From JACCZR01 sp963844805 (lineage in GTDB: Bacteria; Actinomycetota; Thermoleophilia; Solirubrobacterales; Thermoleophilaceae): a DNA stretch of 64,000 nt. Below are positions 26,025 through 34,099 of this stretch, piece after piece (position 1 is the stretch's first letter; each line of letters opens with the position of its first letter). The DNA is taken from the NCBI GenBank assembly GCA_963844805.1, contig CAWJPU010000001.1, positions 329,734 through 393,733 of the forward strand. Reading direction: 5' to 3'. A model generated the notes under the pieces. That model ran no database searches and had not been told where the DNA came from. It was given only the letters and a program-made list of their open reading frames with translations. The translations under genes and the position numbers were made by a program.

Positions 26025-26318
26025 TTCGAGCGCTGCGTGTACTGGTAGCGGACGTTGCCCTTGTCGTCCTGCTGGGTGATGCGCACCACGCCGCTGGTGT
26101 CCCCCACCTGTGCCGGACAGTCCAGCGACGACATCGGCCTGGACCTTGATCTCCTTGGGGCAGCGCACGTCGGCCGTGCCCTTCAGCTCGCCCTCGAGGT
26201 CCCTCTCGATCTTGCTCTCCAGCGAGCTCCCCTCGAGCGAGCTGCTGCCGCAGCCCGCCAGCGCGGCACCGGCCAGGAGCAGAGCCAGCGGCTTCCCGAG
26301 GCGGCGGCGCGGCGTCAC
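26021..26318 (-). CDS. DUF4333 lipoprotein, copy 1 (one frameshift)
   Basis: From GTG 26318: a signal peptide with lipobox LAGAALAGC, then VRCPKEIKVQADVV. After removing one inserted base near 26115 it continues DCPAQVGDTSGVVRITQQ to the TGA at 26021-26023. The arrangement of two Cys and the GVVRITQQD strand matches copy 2 and DUF4333. About 98 aa. TAGAGT eight bases before the GTG suggests its own leaderless promoter, located inside the end of the MMPL gene. Confidence 0.78.
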
Positions 26319-26326
26319 GCGCGGGC

Positions 26327-26332
26327 ACTCTA
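26327..26332 (-). promoter_or_regulatory. -10 box TAGAGT of the DUF4333 pair
   Basis: On the minus strand TAGAGT ends 8 nt before GTG 26318. It overlaps the MMPL stop codon, so the pair may be transcribed separately as well as by read-through. Confidence 0.35.
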
Positions 26333-28852
26333 GCGACGCTCCTTGGCGAGCCTGGACGGCCACCAGACCTTCGGTCCGAGCTGCAGGACCAGGGCCGGGA
26401 CCAGCACGCTTCTGACCAGGAAGGTGTCGAGGAGCACCCCAAAAGCGACCACGAATCCGATCTCGGTGAGGAAGACCAGCGGGAGCACCGCGAGCACGGA
26501 GAAAGTGCCGGCCAGGACGATGCCCGCGCTTGTGATGACGCCGCCCGTCACGGCCAGCGCGCGCAGCATGCCGTCCCTGGTGCCGTGCCGGATCGTCTCC
26601 TCGCGCGCCCGGGCGACCAGGAAGATGTTGTAATCGACCCCCAGGGCGACCAGGAAGATGAACGCGAACAGGGGCAGCGACGGGTCCGAGCCGGGGAAGT
26701 CGAAGATCACGTCGTAGACGAGGTAGCCGACCCCCAGCGCGGCGCCGAAGCTGAGGATCACCGTTCCGATCAGCAACAGCGGGGCCACCACCGCGCGCAG
26801 GAGCAGCATCAGGATCAGGAACACGACGACCAGCACGATCGGCGGGATCAGGGTCGAGTCATAGCCGGCCGCGTCGCGGACGTCGAACTCCACCGCCGTC
26901 GGGCCGCCGACCAGGGTGCCCTGCGGCCGCGCCACTCGCCGCCTGCGCGGATCGGCTCGACGAGGTCGAAGGCCTCCGTGGAGTAGGGCTGGGGTACGAG
27001 CGTGGCCTGGATCAAGACGCCGTCCTCGCCCTGGGCGACGGGCGGCGACACCGCCTCAACGCCCTGCACGCCCTCGAGCGTCCGCGTGACCTTCGCCACC
27101 TGGGACTGGTCGGGCACGATCACGTCGGTGGGCACGCTCGCCCCGGCCGGGAAGCTCTTGCTGAGGATCTCCTGGCCCTCGACGGACTCGACCTTGGTCC
27201 GGTAGCTGTCGTTGGTGGTCAGGTCGGTGGAGAAGAAGACCAGGCCGGCGGACATGATGAGCAGCACCGCGACCGAGCCGGCCGCCACCCGGGCGGGCCT
27301 GTGGGCCACCCGTTGCCCGACCCGGCTCCAGAAGCCGTGGGTGGTGTCGATGGGCTTCTCACGCCGGTAGCGGCGCAGCTCGTAGGGAGTGAAGACCGCG
27401 CTGTCGAGCGGCTGCATCAGCGAGGGCAGCCGCCGGCCGGTGATCCGCCGCAGCAGCGCGCTGAGCACGAACAAGGGCAGGAAGACGAACACGATCACGC
27501 TCGCGCCGATGACGTGCGCCAGCGCCGACACGCGGCTGCCCTCGACGATCCGGCGCCGGGCCCGCTCGCTGACTTCTGCCTCGCCGGGCGCGGTCTCGGG
27601 GGTGTTCGGCACGAAGGGCCAGAACGCCCGGCGGCCGAAGATCGTCAGTAGCGCGGGGAGCAGCGTGAGCATCGAGAGCGCCGCGCAGGCCACGCCCATC
27701 GCCGCGATCGGGCCGAGCCCGGCGGTGCCGTTGACCTTGGCGAGGGTGAGGCACAGCAGCGCCGCGATCACCGTCGCGGCCGAGGCGAACACGGCCGGGC
27801 CGGCCGACGTCATCGCGGCGCGCATCGCCGCATGGCGGTCCTCGGTGTGGTGCAGCTCCTCGCGATAGCGCGCGGCGATCAGCAACGCGTAGTCGGTGCC
27901 CGCGCCCAGCACCAGGACGGACATGATCGAGCTGGACTGGCCGTTGATCGTCACCCCCAGCTCGGACAGCCCGTAGCCCACCGAGCGGGCCAGCATCTCG
28001 GCGAAGATCACCGCCCCCAAGGGGATGAAGAGGAAGATCGGCGAGCGGTAGATGGCGATCAGCAGGAGGATCACCAGCGTCACCGCCGCCAGCAGCAGCG
28101 TGCCGTTGATCGACTCGAAGATCTCGATCGCGTCGGCCGCGTAGCCGGCGCCGCCGGTCACCTTGACCTGCAGCCCGCCGCCGGGATCGGAGACCGTGTC
28201 CCGCCAGAAGGAGACAGGGTCCAGGATCCTGTCGGACTCGCCGTTGCCCTTCAGGTAGGCCGTGACGATCGCGGCCTTGTCCGTCGGGCGAGCAGATCGG
28301 GCCGACGAAGGGCCGGTAGTCGCCGGGCTGGCCCGGCACGGCGGTGGTCGGCCCGGCGCACCCCTCCCGCTGGCCCTTGGCGCCTGGCGGCGGCCCGGAC
28401 TGGCCGGCGGATGCGCCGCCGCCATCGTCCGGCTGCGACGAGGCGCCCCCTCCCCCCTGGCTCGGCTCCGAGCTCCCGCCCTGGCCGCCGGCGGCGGCGG
28501 TCGGGCCGTCGGCGATGACCGCCGGGTACCGCTTCGACGTCATCCGCTGGACATCGGCGGCGATCTTCCTGCGGTCGGCGGCCGTCAGCCCCGATTCGCG
28601 GCGGTAGACGATCGCCGCCGGAGCCAGCTCGCCGCCCTGGAGGTCCTCGGCCTTCTCGAGCACCTTGGTCGACTCCGCGTCGCCGGGCAGGAACGAGGTC
28701 GACTCGTTGCTCTCGGCGTCGGTGAACTTGGTCGGGAGCTGCGCCGGGCCGACCGCGATGAAGATCCCGACGAGCCAGATCGCGAAGACGACCCACTTGG
28801 CTCGCGGGTTGGCGGCAAAGGCGAAGATCGACGAGCGGCGGCGCGGACCCAT
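26330..28852 (-). CDS. MMPL/RND-family membrane transporter, two frameshifts
   Basis: About 840 aa with the MmpL layout: a first TM (AKWVVFAIWLVGIFIAV), a large extracytoplasmic domain with a Gly/Ser-rich low-complexity insert (about residues 120-160), five clustered TMs, a second soluble domain and a second TM cluster. Family motifs are GAGTDYALLIAARYREELH in the first half and ALGVDYNIFLVARAREE in the second, carrying the Asp/Tyr proton-relay residues. An inserted base near 28285 and a deleted base near 26937 break the frame. MMPL proteins export lipids or small molecules using the proton gradient. Cargo unknown. Confidence 0.88.
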
Positions 28853-28883
28853 GCGCGCTACGTCTATCAGCTAGGCGCGGCGA

Positions 28884-30236
28884 TCAGAGGATCGCCAGAT
28901 ACCGATCCAGCTCCCACTGGGTCACCTGGACCCGGTAGTCCTCCCATTCCTTGCGCTTGATCTCCACGAACCGGTTGAAGATGTGCTCGCCGAAGGTGCG
29001 CAGCATCAGCTCGGACTCGGCCGTCAGCTCGATCGCCTCGCCCAGCGTCTCGGGCAGCTGCTCGATGCCCAGCCGCCTGCGGTCGTCGGGCGACAGGTGG
29101 TAGAGGTTCTTTTCCATCGGCTCGGGAAGCTCGTAGCCCTTCTCGATCCCCTCGAGCCCGGACTGCAGCAGCGCCGCGAAGGTCAGGTAGGGGTTGCAGG
29201 CCGGGTCGGGACAGCGCAGCTCCATCCGCGTGGCCTGCTCCTTGCCCGGGTGGTAGAGCGGCACCCGGACCAGCGCTGAGCGGTTGCGCCGCGACCAGGA
29301 GCAGTAGACGGGCGCCTCGTAGCCGGGCACGAGGCGCTTGTACGAGTTGACCCACTGCGCGAACACCGAGCAGACCTCGCGCGCGTGCTTGAGCTGACCG
29401 GCGATGTAGGCCTTGCCCACGTCGGACAGGAAGTACTGGTCGTTGGGGTCGAAGAAGGCGTTGCGGCCCTCCTTGAACAGCGACTGGTGGGTGTGCATCC
29501 CCGACCCGTTCTCGCCGAACAGCGGCTTGGGCATGAAGGTCGCGTGCCACCCGTACTTCATGGCGTACTCCTTCACGGTGATGCGATAGGTCATGCAGTC
29601 GTCGGCCATCTTCAGCGCGTCGGCGTAGCGCATGTCGATCTCGTGCTGGGAGGGCCCGACCTCGTGGTGGGTGTACTCCACATGGATCCCCAGCTGCTCG
29701 AGCGCCAGCACGGTCTCGCGGCGCACGTCGGACCCGGCGTCGAGGGTCGTCAGGTCGAAATAGCCCCCCTCGTCGAGGGTCTCGGGCTGGTTGCCGTTCT
29801 CGGCCTTGGAGTTGCGGAAGTAGAAGTACTCGAGCTCGGGCCCGACGTTGAAGGTGTCGAAGCCCATCTCCTCGGCGCGCGCCAGCGCGCGCCGCAGCAC
29901 GTTGCGCGGATCGCCTTCGTAGGGCTCGCGGCTCGGCGTGAGCACGTCGCAGAACATCCGGGCGACGCCCTGCTCGTCCGGCCGCCAGGGGAGCACCTTG
30001 AAGGTCGACACGTCGGGCATGGCGATCATGTCGGACTCCTCGATGGCGTTGAAGCCCGTGATCGAGGAGCCGTCGAACCCCATCCCGCCCTCGAATGCGT
30101 CGTCGAGCTCGGAGGCGTTGACCGAGAAGCTCTTGAGCTGCCCGAGGATGTCGGTGAACCACAGCCGGATGAAGCGGATGTCGCGCTCCTCGACCTCGGC
30201 CTTGACGCTCTCTGGTGTGGCGGTCTGCTCGGCCAT
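28884..30236 (-). CDS. glnA: Glutamine synthetase, type I
   Basis: An intact 450 aa enzyme that makes glutamine from glutamate, ammonia and ATP. Motifs: N-terminal VKAEVEERDIRFIRLWFTDI, the latch-like FDGSSITGF, NVGPELEYFYFR, HHEVGPSQHEID (metal and Glu binding), HATFMPKPLFGENGSGMH and the Arg-containing PGYEAPVYCSWSRRNRSALVR. Length and the ELPEPMEKNLYHLSPDDRR region fit the GSI-alpha subtype. The adenylylation Tyr loop (NLYDLP) of GSI-beta is absent, so regulation by GlnE is not expected. A TAGCTT box sits 7 nt before the ATG. Confidence 0.94.
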   Translation of the reverse strand: MAEQTATPESVKAEVEERDIRFIRLWFTDILGQLKSFSVNASELDDAFEGGMGFDGSSITGFNAIEESDMIAMPDVSTFKVLPWRPDEQGVARMFCDVLTPSREPYEGDPRNVLRRALARAEEMGFDTFNVGPELEYFYFRNSKAENGNQPETLDEGGYFDLTTLDAGSDVRRETVLALEQLGIHVEYTHHEVGPSQHEIDMRYADALKMADDCMTYRITVKEYAMKYGWHATFMPKPLFGENGSGMHTHQSLFKEGRNAFFDPNDQYFLSDVGKAYIAGQLKHAREVCSVFAQWVNSYKRLVPGYEAPVYCSWSRRNRSALVRVPLYHPGKEQATRMELRCPDPACNPYLTFAALLQSGLEGIEKGYELPEPMEKNLYHLSPDDRRRLGIEQLPETLGEAIELTAESELMLRTFGEHIFNRFVEIKRKEWEDYRVQVTQWELDRYLAIL

Positions 30237-30243
30237 GGGCGTC

Positions 30244-30249
30244 AAGCTA
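30244..30249 (-). promoter_or_regulatory. -10 box TAGCTT of glnA
   Basis: On the minus strand TAGCTT ends 7 nt before ATG 30236. There is no Shine-Dalgarno sequence. Confidence 0.4.
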
Positions 30250-30409
30250 CACCGCTTTGGCCTGGCGCTCCTTGTCGGCTGCATGCTCGCCCCGGCAGGC
30301 CGACTGCCGGCGCCCCGGGGTGAGGCGCGGACGTTCGCCGGAGCCCTGCCGCGGGGCGTGCGCAACCCCGAAGCGAGCGGGTGCGGTCGAGCGGGCTCCG
30401 GCTAGCGGG

Positions 30410-30763
30410 CTACAGCCAGTCCTGCGCCCAGTCCTTCAGGGCGCGCACGGCGGGCTCCAGCGCCCGCCCCTTCTCGGTCAGCGCGTACTCAACGCGGGCC
30501 GGCAGCTCGGTGCTGACCCTGCGCTCGACGATGCCCTCGCTCTCGAGCTCCTTCAGCCGCTCGGAGAGCAGGCGGTCGGAGAGGTCGGGCACCAGCAGCT
30601 TCACCTCCGAGAAGCGCAGCGGCCCGTCCATCAGGACGCTGAGGATCGCTCCGGTCCAGCGCTTGCCCACCAGCTCGACGGCGTGGTGGTAGAGGGAGCA
30701 GCAGGCGGAGCGCTCCTCCGCGCTCTGGTCACCTGTGACCTCGTCCCTGACGGGGACCGGCAT
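30410..30763 (-). CDS. HxlR-family transcriptional regulator
   Basis: A 117 aa winged-helix regulator. It carries the family signature: CSLYHHAVELVGKRWTGAIL, LRFSEVKLLVPDLSDRLLSERLKELE (recognition helix region) and the wing VEYALTEKGRAL. The two N-terminal Cys (ACC) are where HxlR proteins often sense aldehydes or thiol stress. It is read 32 bp downstream of the CMD-domain gene on the same strand and may control it. A TAGTCT box 6 nt before the ATG indicates its own leaderless promoter. Confidence 0.86.
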   Translation of the reverse strand: MPVPVRDEVTGDQSAEERSACCSLYHHAVELVGKRWTGAILSVLMDGPLRFSEVKLLVPDLSDRLLSERLKELESEGIVERRVSTELPARVEYALTEKGRALEPAVRALKDWAQDWL

Positions 30764-30769
30764 GGTTCA

Positions 30770-30775
30770 AGACTA
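30770..30775 (-). promoter_or_regulatory. -10 box TAGTCT of the HxlR gene
   Basis: On the minus strand TAGTCT ends 6 nt before ATG 30763, matching leaderless spacing. It lies in the short gap after the CMD-domain gene. Confidence 0.42.
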
Positions 30776-30795
30776 GCCGTGCGGCCCGGCGGTAT

Positions 30796-31359
30796 CTAGG
30801 CCGCGTTGAGGAGGCGGCCCTCCTCGCCCGAGCCGTCCTTGGGCACGTCTCCCGAGCGGGCGATCAGGTTGCTGAACTGCGCGAGGGCGACGTTGGCCAC
30901 CGCTTCCAGGATCTGCTCGTCGTCCCAGCCTGCCTCGCGCGCCTCCTCGTGCAGGTGCACCGGCGGCGGGCCGTCGGCCTCGAGCAGTCCTCGCACGAAG
31001 CGCAGGAGCGCGTGCTCGGTCTCGTCACGCGAGTCGAACTCGCGCGCCAGGGCGATCTCGTCGAGGCCCAGGCCGGCCTCGCGCGCGCTGCGCTGGAGCG
31101 TGGACAGGGCGTACTCACCGCCGCCGTGCTCGGCGACCGCGAGAGCGATCCGCTGCTGGGTCGCCGACGGGAGGCTGCCGTGGCGGAGCTCGGAGCGAAA
31201 GCGCGTGTAGGCCCGCAGCGCGGCGGGCGATCCGGCCAGCACGCCGAGGAAGTTGGAGACCTGGCCCCCGCCGGCGAGCGCGCCCTTGAGGATCGTGGCG
31301 CTGCGCTCGGGCGCGGTCAGCTCGTCGTGGACCTGGAACCTGCTCTCCTTGGTCTTCAT
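30796..31359 (-). CDS. AhpD/carboxymuconolactone decarboxylase-like protein lacking the CxxC
   Basis: A 187 aa all-helical protein. The segments FLGVLAGSPAALRAYTRFRSEL, QQRIALAVAEHGGGEYALSTLQRSARE and ILEAVANVALAQFSNLIA follow the CMD/AhpD peroxidase fold. In peroxidase members the middle segment reads like 'GCxYC..H'. Here both Cys are replaced (HGGGEYALS), so classic AhpD disulfide chemistry is not possible. It may be a lyase-like or binding member, or a degenerate paralogue. The neighbouring HxlR gene is a plausible regulator. Confidence 0.78.
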   Translation of the reverse strand: MKTKESRFQVHDELTAPERSATILKGALAGGGQVSNFLGVLAGSPAALRAYTRFRSELRHGSLPSATQQRIALAVAEHGGGEYALSTLQRSAREAGLGLDEIALAREFDSRDETEHALLRFVRGLLEADGPPPVHLHEEAREAGWDDEQILEAVANVALAQFSNLIARSGDVPKDGSGEEGRLLNAA

Positions 31360-31402
31360 CGCTCTTTCGCTTCCTGGCTGTCGCTTATGGGAGGTAAGTG
31401 TA

Positions 31403-31423
31403 GGACGACGGCGCGCGTCGTCC
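31403..31423. terminator. GC-rich hairpin after the riboswitch-controlled gene
   Basis: GGACGACG (31403-31410) pairs perfectly with CGTCGTCC (31416-31423) around GCGCG. It lies 50 nt after the stop of the minus-strand gene 31474-31776. No U-run follows, as with other terminator candidates in this window. Confidence 0.5.
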
Positions 31424-31473
31424 AGTACCCGGTAGTACGGCCGGGAACCTCCCCTGGACGCCTAAGCGGGGTC

Positions 31474-31776
31474 TTAAGAGCTGCCCGTGACGACGGCCAT
31501 GAAGATGAGGAAGAGGCCGAGCAGCACGGCGTACAGCGCCAGCCGGTCGGGCGCCGAGACCACACGGCTGGACGTGGGCGGCCGGCGGCGGGCCGGCGTG
31601 GGCCGGCCGGTGATGCGGACCGTCCTGCGCTCGCCGGGCGCCGGTGCAGGCGCGGGCGTCGGCGTGGCCGCCGCCGGAGCGGGCTCTTCGACCAGCTCCA
31701 GCCTGGGCCGTGAGACGAACCTCTCTTCGTATTCATCCACCCGCTGAAGTGCGCGGGCACCCGCTGAACTGCTCAT
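31474..31776 (-). CDS. Small Pro/Ala-rich membrane protein under a c-di-AMP riboswitch
   Basis: A 100 aa protein of unknown family. It has a charged N-terminus (ALQRVDEYEERFVSRPRLEL), a Pro/Ala/Thr-rich middle (AAATPTPAPAPAPGER), a basic Arg/Pro section (TGRPTPARRRPP) and one C-terminal membrane helix (LALYAVLLGLFLIFMAVV). It is tail-anchored, so most of the protein is predicted to be cytoplasmic, though the reverse topology is possible. The ydaO-type riboswitch directly upstream implies a role tied to c-di-AMP physiology, i.e. turgor, K+ or the cell wall. The start is ATG 31776, after a GAAAGAGAG stretch. Confidence 0.75.
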   Translation of the reverse strand: MSSSAGARALQRVDEYEERFVSRPRLELVEEPAPAAATPTPAPAPAPGERRTVRITGRPTPARRRPPTSSRVVSAPDRLALYAVLLGLFLIFMAVVTGSS

Positions 31777-31794
31777 CGGCTCTCTTTCCTTGGG

Positions 31795-31920
31795 CCTGCG
31801 GGGTTAGCTGTCGGGCTCGCGCTGAAAGAGTCGCGCTACGTCCGGACGGCTAACGCCGTCGGGACGACTCGCCCCTGGCCAGATGGGCCTTCCGGTTCCC
31901 CCGCGCCCCGCCATAACTGG
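31795..31920 (-). promoter_or_regulatory. c-di-AMP riboswitch (ydaO/yuaA type), copy 2
   Basis: The minus-strand leader holds GGGGGAACCGGAAGGCCC, a variable stem, then GAGCCCGACAGCTAACCCC and GCAGGC, the conserved ends of the ydaO class. The 3' half (31800-31830) is identical over 31 nt to the copy upstream of the NlpC/P60 genes, while the internal stems differ. It ends about 20 nt before ATG 31776. The 5' limit is approximate. Confidence 0.83.
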
Positions 31921-31952
31921 CGGAGCCTCGGCCGGATGAGGCGCGGAGGGTA

Positions 31953-32438
31953 CTACTTCCCGGCGACCTTCGTCACGTAGACCGCGACGGCGTCCGCGTC
32001 CTGGCCCGTGTAGATGCCGGACGGCATCTGCTTTTCGCCCGTCCCGCCGATGCGGATCGCGGTCAGGACGCGCTTCTTGGACATCTTTCCCACCTCGTCG
32101 AGGTCGGGCCCCTGGACCCCACGGGCGTTGGCGGCGTCGAGGTTGTGACAACTCGCACATCGCTCGGCGAAGAGGGTCTTGCCCTCCTCCTCTTCCTTGG
32201 TGGGCTGCTCGCTCGCGAGAACGTCGGTGCCGCCGGCGGCGGCACCGCGGTTGGCGAGGATCAGCGCCGGGACCAGCAGGCCGCCGACCACGTAGATCAC
32301 CGGCACGGCGATCCGGAAGGCGGTGCTTCCGCGGGTGAGGTAGGCCTCGCGGGCGGCGCTGGGGCCGCCCGAGAAGGCAACGAAGATCACGCCGATCCCG
32401 ATGAGCAGGAACGGCAGGACGATGGCCAGGACCTCCAT
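31953..32438 (-). CDS. Membrane-anchored cytochrome c
   Basis: A 161 aa protein. Two N-terminal membrane segments (residues 3-22 and 42-62) are followed by a class I cytochrome c domain. Haem attaches at CASCH (residues 94-98), and the likely axial Met is Met138 in KQMPSG. Covalent haem requires the System II/I maturation proteins; a ccm set lies at 54427-57298. Probable role: electron transfer on the outer face of the membrane. A TAAAGT box 10 nt before the ATG suggests a leaderless message. Confidence 0.86.
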   Translation of the reverse strand: MEVLAIVLPFLLIGIGVIFVAFSGGPSAAREAYLTRGSTAFRIAVPVIYVVGGLLVPALILANRGAAAGGTDVLASEQPTKEEEEGKTLFAERCASCHNLDAANARGVQGPDLDEVGKMSKKRVLTAIRIGGTGEKQMPSGIYTGQDADAVAVYVTKVAGK

Positions 32439-32448
32439 GCGGGCCGGG

Positions 32449-32454
32449 ACTTTA
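32449..32454 (-). promoter_or_regulatory. -10 box TAAAGT of the cytochrome c gene
   Basis: On the minus strand TAAAGT ends 10 nt before ATG 32438. It overlaps the fdhD stop region. Confidence 0.4.
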
Positions 32455-32456
32455 TT

Positions 32457-33293
32457 TCAAGCGGTCGACGGCCGCGCGCTGCGCGGCGCCAGGCGGTCCG
32501 CGCCGGCGTACACGTTGAAGGAGCTCTCGCGCACGAAGCCGCACAGGAGCATCCCGCGCTCGCGCGCGAGGTCGACCGCCAGCGACGTCGGCGCCCCCAC
32601 GGCGACCACGCCGGCCATGTCGGCCATCGCGGCCTTCTGGACGAGCTCGAAACCGGCCCGCCCGCTCAGGCAGGCGAATGCGTCGGCCAGGGGGTAGCGG
32701 CCCTCCAGCAACAGAGCCCCGATCGCCTTGTCCATCGCGTTGTGGCGGCCCACGTCCTCGCGCAGGCACAGCAGCCGCCCCTGCGGGTCGAACACGCCGG
32801 TCGCGTGCAGGCCGCCGGTGCGCCCGAAGGCCCGCTGGCCGGCGCGCAGCTCGTCGGGCGCGCTCAGGACCAGCTCCTCGGGGAGCGGACCCCGGTCGCC
32901 GGCCGGCGCCGGCGCATTGAGCCGCACGTCCTCCAGCGCGCCCTTGCCGCAGATCCCGCACGAGGAGGTCAGGTGAAAGCTGCGCTTGCCCGGGTCGCGC
33001 CGCAGGCCGTCGGTGGTCCGCACGTCGACCACGTTGCCCTCGAGCTCCTCGGTCGGGCCCGCGCCGGCGACGTCCCCGGGACCCGCGATCAGGCCCTCGC
33101 CGACGAGGAAGCCGACGGCCAGCACCTCGTCGTCGCCGGGGCTGCGCATAGTCACGGCGAGCGCCTCGCCGTCGACGCGGATCTCCAGCGGCTCCTCGAC
33201 GGCGATCTCGTCGTCGCGCGCCTCCGTGGGGCGCCCCGCCTGTAGGCGCTCGATGGAGCAGACGGCTACATGGGGGTCGACCGTTACGGGCAC
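32457..33293 (-). CDS. fdhD: Formate dehydrogenase sulfurtransferase FdhD
   Basis: A 278 aa cytoplasmic protein that transfers sulfur from a desulfurase to the molybdenum/tungsten cofactor of formate dehydrogenases. The reactive Cys pair is visible in SSCGICGKG. Also visible are EEPLEIRVDGE, GRTGGLHATGVFD and REDVGRHNAMDKAIG. No formate dehydrogenase is in the window, though mobA (3252-3818) is in the same maturation pathway. The start is GTG 33293, with TACGCT 6 nt upstream. Confidence 0.92.
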   Translation of the reverse strand: MPVTVDPHVAVCSIERLQAGRPTEARDDEIAVEEPLEIRVDGEALAVTMRSPGDDEVLAVGFLVGEGLIAGPGDVAGAGPTEELEGNVVDVRTTDGLRRDPGKRSFHLTSSCGICGKGALEDVRLNAPAPAGDRGPLPEELVLSAPDELRAGQRAFGRTGGLHATGVFDPQGRLLCLREDVGRHNAMDKAIGALLLEGRYPLADAFACLSGRAGFELVQKAAMADMAGVVAVGAPTSLAVDLARERGMLLCGFVRESSFNVYAGADRLAPRSARPSTA

Positions 33294-33299
33294 GTGTCG

Positions 33300-33305
33300 A
33301 GCGTA
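33300..33305 (-). promoter_or_regulatory. -10 box TACGCT of fdhD
   Basis: On the minus strand TACGCT ends 6 nt before GTG 33293. It lies just past the rnpB terminator, so fdhD appears independently transcribed. Confidence 0.42.
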
Positions 33306-33333
33306 TGCCCCGCCGGGGGTCCCCTCAAATCAG

Positions 33334-33359
33334 AAGGGCCCCGCTCTCGCGGGGCCCTT
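33334..33359 (-). terminator. Terminator of rnpB
   Basis: A perfect 11-bp stem (33334-33344 with 33349-33359) with a 4-nt loop follows the 3' end of RNase P RNA on the minus strand. The sequence after it (CTGATTTGAGG) has only a weak T-run. Confidence 0.75.
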
Positions 33360-33361
33360 CC

Positions 33362-33742
33362 CTCAGCCGGCCGGTAAGCCGGATCCTGTCGTGGACAGTC
33401 ATCCATCTGCCGCCACTCGGCGAGCGGCGGCGGGCCCTGTGGCCCTGCGGCCTACCTGGGACTCGGCGGGCAGCGTCATCGTCCCTGCTTGGCCTTGCAC
33501 CGGGTGGGGTTTGCCTGGCCGGCGTGTCACCACGCCGCCGGTGCGCTCTTACCGCACCTTTTCACCCTTGCCGCCGACGGGCTCTCGAGAGGCCCGCCGG
33601 GTAGGCGGTTTGTTTCTGTGGCACTTTCCCGCGGGTTTCCCCGGGTCGGATTTCCCGACCACCCTGCCCTGCGGTGTCCGGACTTTCCTCGAACGCCGGT
33701 TGTCTCTCCGACGCCCGCGACTGCCTGGCCGGCAACTACAGA
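33362..33742 (-). ncRNA. rnpB: RNase P RNA (type A)
   Basis: This is the catalytic RNA that trims tRNA 5' leaders. On the minus strand the universally conserved blocks appear in order: GAGGAAAGTCCGGAC near the 5' end, GAAAGTGCCACAGAAAC, AAGGGTGAAAAGGTGCGGTA, GGCAAACCCC near GTGCAAGGCCAA, and finally AGATGGATGACTG with the 3' end CCGGCTTACCGGCCGGCTGA. Length of about 380 nt is normal. End points are estimated to a few bases. It lies between a small zinc-ribbon gene and fdhD, all on the minus strand. Confidence 0.95.
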
Positions 33743-33744
33743 GG

Positions 33745-33990
33745 TTAGGCCAGCTTCGAGCCACAGTCCACGCAGCGACCGCCGCCTTGCCGGCTGTGCA
33801 TGCGGCCGTGGCAGACAGGGCACTCGGCCGCCCCGTCGGCGTGCAGGCCCTCCCATACGCGCGAGATCCGGTCCTCGAGCGTAGGCCTGCCGCCGTTGGG
33901 GCTCCTGACGGGCGTTTCCGGTTCGCCCGAAAGCTTGTGTTCGCGCTGCGCCGGGTCGAAGAGCGGCGGCGCAAGGGTTCCGCTGGTCAC
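33745..33990 (-). CDS. Small zinc-ribbon protein
   Basis: An 81 aa protein from GTG 33990, which has a strong GGAGGTGG Shine-Dalgarno 5-6 nt upstream. The C-terminus carries CPVC and CVDCGS, four Cys forming a rubredoxin-knuckle zinc ribbon. Before it are a helical TLEDRISRVWEGLHADG and a basic/Pro N-terminal half (PAQREHKLSGEPETPV). It lies directly upstream of rnpB and downstream of lexA. No family name was recognised, but the ribosome binding site and ribbon make it a convincing gene. Confidence 0.72.
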   Translation of the reverse strand: MTSGTLAPPLFDPAQREHKLSGEPETPVRSPNGGRPTLEDRISRVWEGLHADGAAECPVCHGRMHSRQGGGRCVDCGSKLA

Positions 33991-34099
33991 TCGACCACCT
34001 CCGTGAGGCCGAGAGCCCCGCCTGCCAAGGACGCAGGGAGCGATGCCTGCTCGGCAGGTGAGCGACCGAGGACGCTGGCAGGCGATGGCTCGCAGGCCA

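Noticed and set aside
33549..33974. Several overlapping open frames across 33362-33740 on both strands
   Set aside because: The region is RNase P RNA, whose conserved blocks explain the sequence; the frames have no protein-like features.
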